A stretch of DNA of 8,596 nt. Source: Candidatus Cloacimonadota bacterium (GTDB lineage: Bacteria; Cloacimonadota; Cloacimonadia; Cloacimonadales; TCS61). The first letter of the stretch is position 1. Every line of letters begins with the position of its first letter. The notes beneath the pieces were generated by a model. It was given only the letters and a program-made list of their open reading frames with translations. It ran no database searches and was not told where the DNA came from. Location of the stretch: positions 1 through 8,596 of the forward strand of contig JAOZPK010000098.1 of the NCBI GenBank assembly GCA_029932755.1. Reading direction: 5' to 3'. Positions 4,570-8,596 of the stretch are shown piece by piece. The translations under genes and the position numbers were made by a program.

Positions 4570-7065
4570 TTATTTAAACTCATCCTTTAAAATCTTTTGG
4601 TAAATTTGATATATTTCATCATTAAAACAAACAAATATAACTTTCTTGATAGCAGGAAATTCTTTCATATATTTTCTAACTTCTGTTAAAGCAATTCTGG
4701 CAGCTCTTTCTATTGGAAATCTATATACTCCACAACTGATCGCAGGAAATGCAATTGATCTGATACCGTTATACCTGGCGAGATCTAATGAGTTCTTATA
4801 ACAGCCAATTAGCAGATCATCCTCTTTGGTTTTTCCGCCATGCCATACAGGACCAACAGTATGAATTATGTATTTTGCAGGAAGATTATAGCCTTTTGTG
4901 ATCTTTGCCTTTCCTGTTGCACAACCACCCAGTTTTCTGCATTCACGTAATAGTTCCTCACCGGCTGCATTATGAATAGCGCCATCTACACCTCCGCCAC
5001 CAAGAAGAGTTGTATTCGCAGCATTTACAATTGCATTAACTTTCATTTTTGTTATATCACCCTTTATTACTTGAATGTTTTTTAATAATTTGTCTTCAAT
5101 TGTCTCAAGTATTTGTATTGTGTTTAATCCCAGTTTTGTGATTTGGTATTTTTGGTATGAACTTCCGGGTTTATTCGGGAATTTGTATGTAATAAGTTTA
5201 TTTGTTCTCAGTAGTGATATTGCACGTTTGAAATTTCCAGATTTCCCCTTTCGTCCTAATTTGTCAGCAATATGTTTAGTGGAAATTTCCTGAAGTGAAC
5301 AAGTTTTTAATATTTGATAATGTAATTCTGTTAGGTTCATTGGGTCCCAATCAGAAACTGCAGGAGTTATTGGTAAATTTATCTGATCTAAATTCAAAAT
5401 TTTCTTTTTTGAAAGTGGTCCTCTCATCTTCCTGTAACGGTTAATTAAATTGTTTGTTGAAACATCATGTGAGCTAATTACTTTTGAAGAATTCAGCTCA
5501 GGCAATATCTTTTTGGCAAGCTGTTTTCCCAGTTCTACACCCCATTGATCAAAACTGAATAGGTTCCAAATAATTCCTTGTGTAAATATTTTATGTTCAT
5601 ACATTGCGATAAGACTTCCAAGAGTACGCGGAGTTAATTGCTTGAAAAGAATTGAATTTGTAGGTCTGTTACCTTTAAAAACTTTATAAGGAAAAATTTT
5701 CTTTATTTGCTCTTTTGTCTTTCCCATCTTTTTCAATTCTGAAATTACTTCCTCTTTTGTTTTTCCATTCATCAATGCTTCGGTTTGAGCGAAGAAATTT
5801 GATAATAATTTCTGATGATGATCTCCAACGGGATTATGAGAAATTGCTGGAGCTAAAAAATCGCAAGGTATCATTTTAGTTCCCTGATGAATTAGTTGAT
5901 AAAAAGCGTGTTGTCCATTTGTTCCAGGTTTTCCCCAGATTATTGGACCGGTTTGATACTTCACATCATTACCGGCACGATCTACATATTTTCCATTGCT
6001 CTCCATATTCCCTTGCTGGAGATAAGCTGGGAATCTATGAAGATATTGATTGTAAGGCAATATTGCTTCACTTTCTGCACCGAAGAAATTATTATACCAG
6101 ATGCCGATGAGTGCAAGGACGACGGGGATATTTTCTTTGAAAGGAGTTTTCTTGAAATGATTATCCATGGCATGAGCACCGTCCAATAATTTCTCAAAAT
6201 TATCGAATCCAATTGTGCAGGAAATAGAAAGCCCGATCGCACTCCAGAGTGAATATCTTCCGCCAACCCAATCCCAAAAACCAAACATATTTTCCGGATC
6301 GATACCAAATTCCGTTACACTTTCTTCATTTGTAGAAATTGCTATAAAATGCTTTTTGATAAAATCTATATCTTTTGCTTGGGACAGAAACCATTTACGT
6401 GCAGAATGCGCATTGGTCATTGTTTCCTGGGTAGAAAATGTTTTTGATGCTATCATAAAAAGTGTGGTTTCTTGATCTAGTTTCTTCAATGTTTCTACCA
6501 GATGAGTACCATCCACATTAGATATATAATGAGCATTAATTCCCTTATTGTATGGGTTAAGAGCTTCTGTAACCATTAAGGGTCCAAGATCAGATCCTCC
6601 AATTCCAATATTTACTATATCAGTTATTGATTTACCAGTAAATCCTTTCCACAAACCGGATGTGATCTTTCCAGAAAATTCTTTCATTTGCCCAAGAACT
6701 TTTCTTACTTCGGGCATTACATCTTTTCCCTCAAAAAGTACAGGTTTATTGGAACGGTTTCTCAAAGCTGTATGCAAGACTGCTCGATCTTCTGTCTCGT
6801 TGATCTTTTCACCGGAGAACATGTCATTAATGGCTGATTTTAAATCGATTTCTCTAGCTAACTTTAAAAGCAACCCCATCGTTTTGTCAGTGATGATGTT
6901 CTTAGAAAAATCTATGAGAATGTCTTCAAAATCAAGTGAGAATTTAACAAAACGATTTTTATCTTTCTTAAATAAATCTTTCATTTGGGTTGTTTTCATT
7001 TTCTGAAAATGTTCTTCTAGGTTCATCCATGAATTCGTCTTTGTTGGGTCGATCTTGTTTAACAT
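4570..7065 (-). CDS. pgi: glucose-6-phosphate isomerase fused to winged helix and macro domain
   Basis: An 831-residue three-part protein. Residues 1-549 are a full phosphoglucose isomerase (G6P to F6P, cytosolic glycolysis/gluconeogenesis): NIGIGGSDLGP, SKTFSTQETMTNA, VGGRYSLWSAIGL, QQGNMESNGK (E355), GTNGQHAFYQLIHQG (H386), FDQWGVELGKQLA (K514) and terminal STNNLINRYRKMRG. Length and catalytic numbers equal E. coli Pgi. Residues 550-576 are a linker. Residues 577-651 look like a winged helix: LTELHYQIL, SGNFKRAISLLRTNKLI and a wing ending QKYQIT. Residues 664-826 are a YmdB/MacroD-type macro domain binding ADP-ribose: GDIT, NAAN (N684), GGGGVDGAIH (D694), TVGPVW and SCGVYRFP (Y781), so probably active as a deacetylase/de-ADP-ribosylase. 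The ATG at 7065 is preferred over GTG 7077 because TGGAG lies 6 nt before it and it aligns with E. coli. An A-run at the junction means the fusion needs confirming. Confidence 0.9.
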   Translation of the reverse strand: MLNKIDPTKTNSWMNLEEHFQKMKTTQMKDLFKKDKNRFVKFSLDFEDILIDFSKNIITDKTMGLLLKLAREIDLKSAINDMFSGEKINETEDRAVLHTALRNRSNKPVLFEGKDVMPEVRKVLGQMKEFSGKITSGLWKGFTGKSITDIVNIGIGGSDLGPLMVTEALNPYNKGINAHYISNVDGTHLVETLKKLDQETTLFMIASKTFSTQETMTNAHSARKWFLSQAKDIDFIKKHFIAISTNEESVTEFGIDPENMFGFWDWVGGRYSLWSAIGLSISCTIGFDNFEKLLDGAHAMDNHFKKTPFKENIPVVLALIGIWYNNFFGAESEAILPYNQYLHRFPAYLQQGNMESNGKYVDRAGNDVKYQTGPIIWGKPGTNGQHAFYQLIHQGTKMIPCDFLAPAISHNPVGDHHQKLLSNFFAQTEALMNGKTKEEVISELKKMGKTKEQIKKIFPYKVFKGNRPTNSILFKQLTPRTLGSLIAMYEHKIFTQGIIWNLFSFDQWGVELGKQLAKKILPELNSSKVISSHDVSTNNLINRYRKMRGPLSKKKILNLDQINLPITPAVSDWDPMNLTELHYQILKTCSLQEISTKHIADKLGRKGKSGNFKRAISLLRTNKLITYKFPNKPGSSYQKYQITKLGLNTIQILETIEDKLLKNIQVIKGDITKMKVNAIVNAANTTLLGGGGVDGAIHNAAGEELLRECRKLGGCATGKAKITKGYNLPAKYIIHTVGPVWHGGKTKEDDLLIGCYKNSLDLARYNGIRSIAFPAISCGVYRFPIERAARIALTEVRKYMKEFPAIKKVIFVCFNDEIYQIYQKILKDEFK
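5404..5425 (-). promoter_or_regulatory. candidate dnaX-like -1 ribosomal frameshift site
   Basis: The heptamer A AAA AAG (5404-5410) is read as TCA AAA AAG, the same phase as the E. coli dnaX slippery site. It lies just after the last Pgi codon. A Shine-Dalgarno-like GAGAGGA (5419-5425) is 8 nt upstream, near the 10-nt spacing of the dnaX stimulator. A -1 slip would add 17 residues and stop at TGA (5353-5351), giving about a 571-residue Pgi-only product. Downstream, AATTTA and TAAATT could form only a weak AU stem. Such heptamers are frequent in AT-rich lysine codons, so this is a hypothesis. Confidence 0.3.
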
Positions 7066-7071
7066 AATCTG

Positions 7072-7076
7072 CTCCA
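7072..7076 (-). promoter_or_regulatory. ribosome binding site deciding the pgi start
   Basis: TGGAG stands 6 nt before the ATG at 7065. The frame could also begin at GTG 7077, but that codon overlaps this site and has no Shine-Dalgarno at a usable distance. The choice is supported by the N-terminus MLNKIDPTKTNSW matching the beginning of E. coli Pgi. Confidence 0.75.
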
Positions 7077-7116
7077 CACCAATATATTACCTAACATAGG
7101 GAATTTAGATATCGTA

Positions 7117-7144
7117 ATAATAGTCAAACTATTTTTACATTCAA
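7117..7144 (-). promoter_or_regulatory. possible promoter for the pgi fusion gene
   Basis: In the 87-bp gap upstream of pgi, TTGAAT (7144-7139) and TATTAT (7122-7117) are separated by 16 nt. They resemble -35 and -10 hexamers of a housekeeping sigma factor and would give a leader of roughly 45 nt. The region is very AT-rich, so chance matches are likely. Confidence 0.3.
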
Positions 7145-7152
7145 AATATATT

Positions 7153-7896
7153 TTAAAGATGATTCTGTATAAATTCAATACTCTTCTTTGCTATCAATTC
7201 TTTATCATAATCCAGCGGTGCAACATGATAGGAATTTTCTAACCAGATTAATTCTTTATCTTTTGATCCTAATTTTTTCATAGTATATGTTGCGCTAATT
7301 TTGGGAACAGCATGATCTCCTTTTGATTTAAAGATAAGACATGGTTGTAAGATATTCAATTGCATTTTATCTACTTCTTTTATTAACTTTAGCATTTCAT
7401 TAATCCCATTTGTAGGAGTTCTATCATAAGCATATTCTTTAGAATTTGGATCTTTTATATCGGAAGCAATAGCAGGAATGGATCGAATTAACTTAGTTAA
7501 TAATGGTACGAACCAAAATTTTGGATTAGTGAATTTGCTAGTATGATTGATTAGAATAGTACCAGAAATCTCAGGATGTTTCCCTGTAAGATATAAGGCA
7601 AGCTCTCCACCGAGTGATAAACCGCAAAGAAATATTTTGGAACACCTTTCCTGCAGTTTTTTCAATCCTTTTTCTACATCATTTATCCAATCTGTATATT
7701 TTGTAGAATTCATATCTTGCCATTTTGTGCCATGTCCTGAAAGTCTGGGTAATTCAACATTATAACCTTCATCTGCAAATTGTTCAGCAAGAAATTTCAT
7801 TGATGAAGTTGTTGAGGTTAATCCGTGAATTACGAGTACGCCAATTTCACTTTTTGTCATATAGGAAAACGGTTGATGATATTTTTTTAAATTCAT
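7153..7896 (-). CDS. alpha/beta hydrolase, carboxylesterase/monoacylglycerol lipase type
   Basis: A 247-residue cytosolic serine hydrolase with no signal peptide. It shows the oxyanion-hole motif HGLTS near the N-terminus (24-28), the nucleophile elbow GLSLGG (Ser94), the acid in KSKGDHAVP (Asp194) and the catalytic histidine in ENSYHVAPLDYDKE (His224). This layout and length match small thermostable carboxylesterases of the Est30/YvaK kind and bacterial monoacylglycerol lipases. Together these hydrolyse short acyl esters or monoglycerides. Two in-frame ATGs exist. The one at 7902 abuts the GGAGGA box (7903-7908) with no room for initiation, whereas the one at 7896 is 6 nt away and is chosen. 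It lies between glpK and pgi on the same strand, which makes release of glycerol from glycerol esters an attractive but unproved role. The exact substrate is unknown. Confidence 0.87.
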   Translation of the reverse strand: MNLKKYHQPFSYMTKSEIGVLVIHGLTSTTSSMKFLAEQFADEGYNVELPRLSGHGTKWQDMNSTKYTDWINDVEKGLKKLQERCSKIFLCGLSLGGELALYLTGKHPEISGTILINHTSKFTNPKFWFVPLLTKLIRSIPAIASDIKDPNSKEYAYDRTPTNGINEMLKLIKEVDKMQLNILQPCLIFKSKGDHAVPKISATYTMKKLGSKDKELIWLENSYHVAPLDYDKELIAKKSIEFIQNHL

Positions 7897-7902
7897 ATTC
7901 AT

Positions 7903-7908
7903 TCCTCC
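7903..7908 (-). promoter_or_regulatory. ribosome binding site deciding the hydrolase start
   Basis: GGAGGA is followed by ATGAAT and then the preferred ATG at 7896. Ideal spacing to the second ATG and zero spacing to the first argue for the shorter, 247-residue product. Confidence 0.7.
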
Positions 7909-7926
7909 AAATGAAATAATAAATTT

Positions 7927-7957
7927 CCTTTACGTATGGTTTAAGACCAGCCAAAGG
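7927..7957. repeat. hairpin module, first of a degenerate pair
   Basis: CCTTT (7927-7931) pairs with AAAGG (7953-7957), and inside it GGTT (7938-7941) pairs with GACC (7945-7948) using one wobble. The stretch TTACG-TAT-GGTTTAAGACCA (7930-7949) is related to TTACG-AA-GGTCAAGACCA (7998-8014) in the second hairpin, so the spacer between glpK and the hydrolase seems to be made of two diverged copies. Confidence 0.4.
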
Positions 7958-7991
7958 ATAATAACCCTCCGCAATGGTAACACAGATAACC

Positions 7992-8025
7992 AACCATTAC
8001 GAAGGTCAAGACCATTCGTAAGGTT
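7992..8025 (-). terminator. long hairpin directly after glpK, terminator-like but lacking a U-tract
   Basis: AACC/GGTT, TTACGAA/TTCGTAA and GGTC/GACC stack into a 15-bp stem with two single-A bulges (7996, 8014) and an AA loop. It spans 7992-8025 and touches the glpK stop codon. On the minus strand no run of T follows, so intrinsic termination is doubtful. It could instead protect the glpK mRNA 3' end, be a rho-dependent pause site, or be a dispersed repeat. Confidence 0.45.
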
Positions 8026-8596
8026 TATTCCCAATCTAATGAACGTTTTACAGCTTTTTGCCATTGATTGTATAATTTTTCTCTTTTTTTCTCAGTCATG
8101 TTGGAACTCCATGTTTTCTTCTCTTTCCAATTCTTCTGCAATTCAGTTGTATCTTTCCAGAAACCAACAGCAAGTCCGGCGGCATAAGCGGCACCAAGAG
8201 CAGTAGTTTCGGTAATAATTGGCACAATTACGGAAGCATTCAAAATATCTGCTTGAAATTGCATTAATAATTTACTGGCTGTCATTCCTCCATCAACTTT
8301 CAACTCCTTGGTTTTCAAAGCGGAATCCTTTTGCATTGCTTCAAATACATCTCGAGCTTGGAAGGCAGTAGCTTCCAAAACTGAACGTGCAATATGCGAT
8401 TTATTCACAAAATGAGTAAGTCCAATAATTGTTCCACGTGCACCTGAATTCCAATGTGGTGCAAAAAGTCCTGAAAAAGCAGGAACGAAATAAACCCCAC
8501 CATTGTCAGATACTTTTTCTGCCAATTCATTGATCTCACTGGATTCTGTTATCAAACTAAAATTATCACGTATCCATTGAATTAACGATCCGGCAA
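8025..8596 (-). CDS. glpK: glycerol kinase, C-terminal part (5' end outside window)
   Basis: GlpK phosphorylates glycerol with ATP to sn-glycerol 3-phosphate. Only about the last 189 residues of a usual ~500 are in the window; the frame is open to the edge (beginning AGSLIQWIRD). Characteristic FGGY-family C-terminal features are GGVYFVPAFSGLFAPHW, ARGTIIGLT, HIARSVLEATAFQARDV, the nucleotide-binding VDGGMTAS, LLMQFQADIL, and the near-invariant ETTALGAAYAAGLAVGFW. The C-terminus SLDWE is complete and the stop sits at the edge of a long hairpin. The TTG codon at 8555 is internal, not a start. The other two thirds, including the N-terminal domain, cannot be checked here. Confidence 0.95.
   Translation of the reverse strand, partial: AGSLIQWIRDNFSLITESSEINELAEKVSDNGGVYFVPAFSGLFAPHWNSGARGTIIGLTHFVNKSHIARSVLEATAFQARDVFEAMQKDSALKTKELKVDGGMTASKLLMQFQADILNASVIVPIITETTALGAAYAAGLAVGFWKDTTELQKNWKEKKTWSSNMTEKKREKLYNQWQKAVKRSLDWE

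Noticed and set aside
5338..5340. Independent internal start for a wHTH-macro protein
   Set aside because: The codon is in frame at the domain edge, but only a weak GGGA precedes it. It is kept as an alternative only if the junction homopolymer proves wrong.
5982..6308. 108-residue minus-strand ORF in another frame inside pgi
   Set aside because: It overlaps the conserved catalytic region of pgi out of frame, and its sequence shows no domain.
6548..7006. 152-residue plus-strand ORF
   Set aside because: It is antisense to the most conserved N-terminal part of pgi, without a recognisable domain or ribosome site, so it is a shadow of the real gene.
7066..7077. GTG start four codons upstream for pgi
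   Set aside because: The GTG overlaps the Shine-Dalgarno of the ATG at 7065, and starting at 7065 makes the catalytic residues coincide with E. coli numbering.

Overview
This is an AT-rich bacterial chromosome segment in which every credible gene lies on the minus strand, so transcription runs from high to low coordinates. The gene set (ruvB, a stand-alone MnmC-type tRNA methyltransferase, a NatA/NatB-like ABC exporter, pgi, glpK) is chromosomal housekeeping. There are no tRNA, rRNA, CRISPR, phage or insertion-sequence genes. Low GC, strong AAGGAG-type ribosome binding sites and an intergenic repeat whose translation gives the phrase FDFAQDRL suggest an uncultured anaerobic lineage, perhaps of the Bacteroidota/Cloacimonadota (FCB) group. 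That placement is inference and not secure.

Reading in the direction of transcription: the C-terminal third of glycerol kinase (8596-8025); a short spacer with two related hairpins; an alpha/beta hydrolase of the small carboxylesterase/monoacylglycerol lipase type (7896-7153); a probable promoter; and a long gene (7065-4570). This long gene encodes a complete E. coli-type glucose-6-phosphate isomerase fused in frame to a winged-helix domain and a YmdB/MacroD-type macro domain. Next come the ATPase and permease of an ABC-2 exporter (4532-2321, overlapping by 8 bp), a 268-bp non-coding block of nested inverted repeats, the tRNA methyltransferase (2052-1423), a small three-helix membrane protein (1355-1074), ruvB (1068-37), and the first codons of one more gene running off the window.

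The item most worth pursuing is the Pgi-wHTH-macro fusion. The Pgi part ends exactly where E. coli Pgi ends (549 residues, with catalytic E355, H386 and K514 at the E. coli numbers). Three codons later there is an A AAA AAG heptamer in the same reading phase as the dnaX frameshift site, with a Shine-Dalgarno-like GAGAGGA 8 nt upstream. A -1 slip there would stop after 17 more codons and release Pgi without the nucleic-acid and ADP-ribose modules. The same A-run is also where a sequencing indel could falsely join two genes, so both readings are given.

The esterase, GlpK and Pgi could lie on one route from glycerol esters through glycerol 3-phosphate to hexose phosphate. The remaining genes are unrelated housekeeping functions placed side by side.
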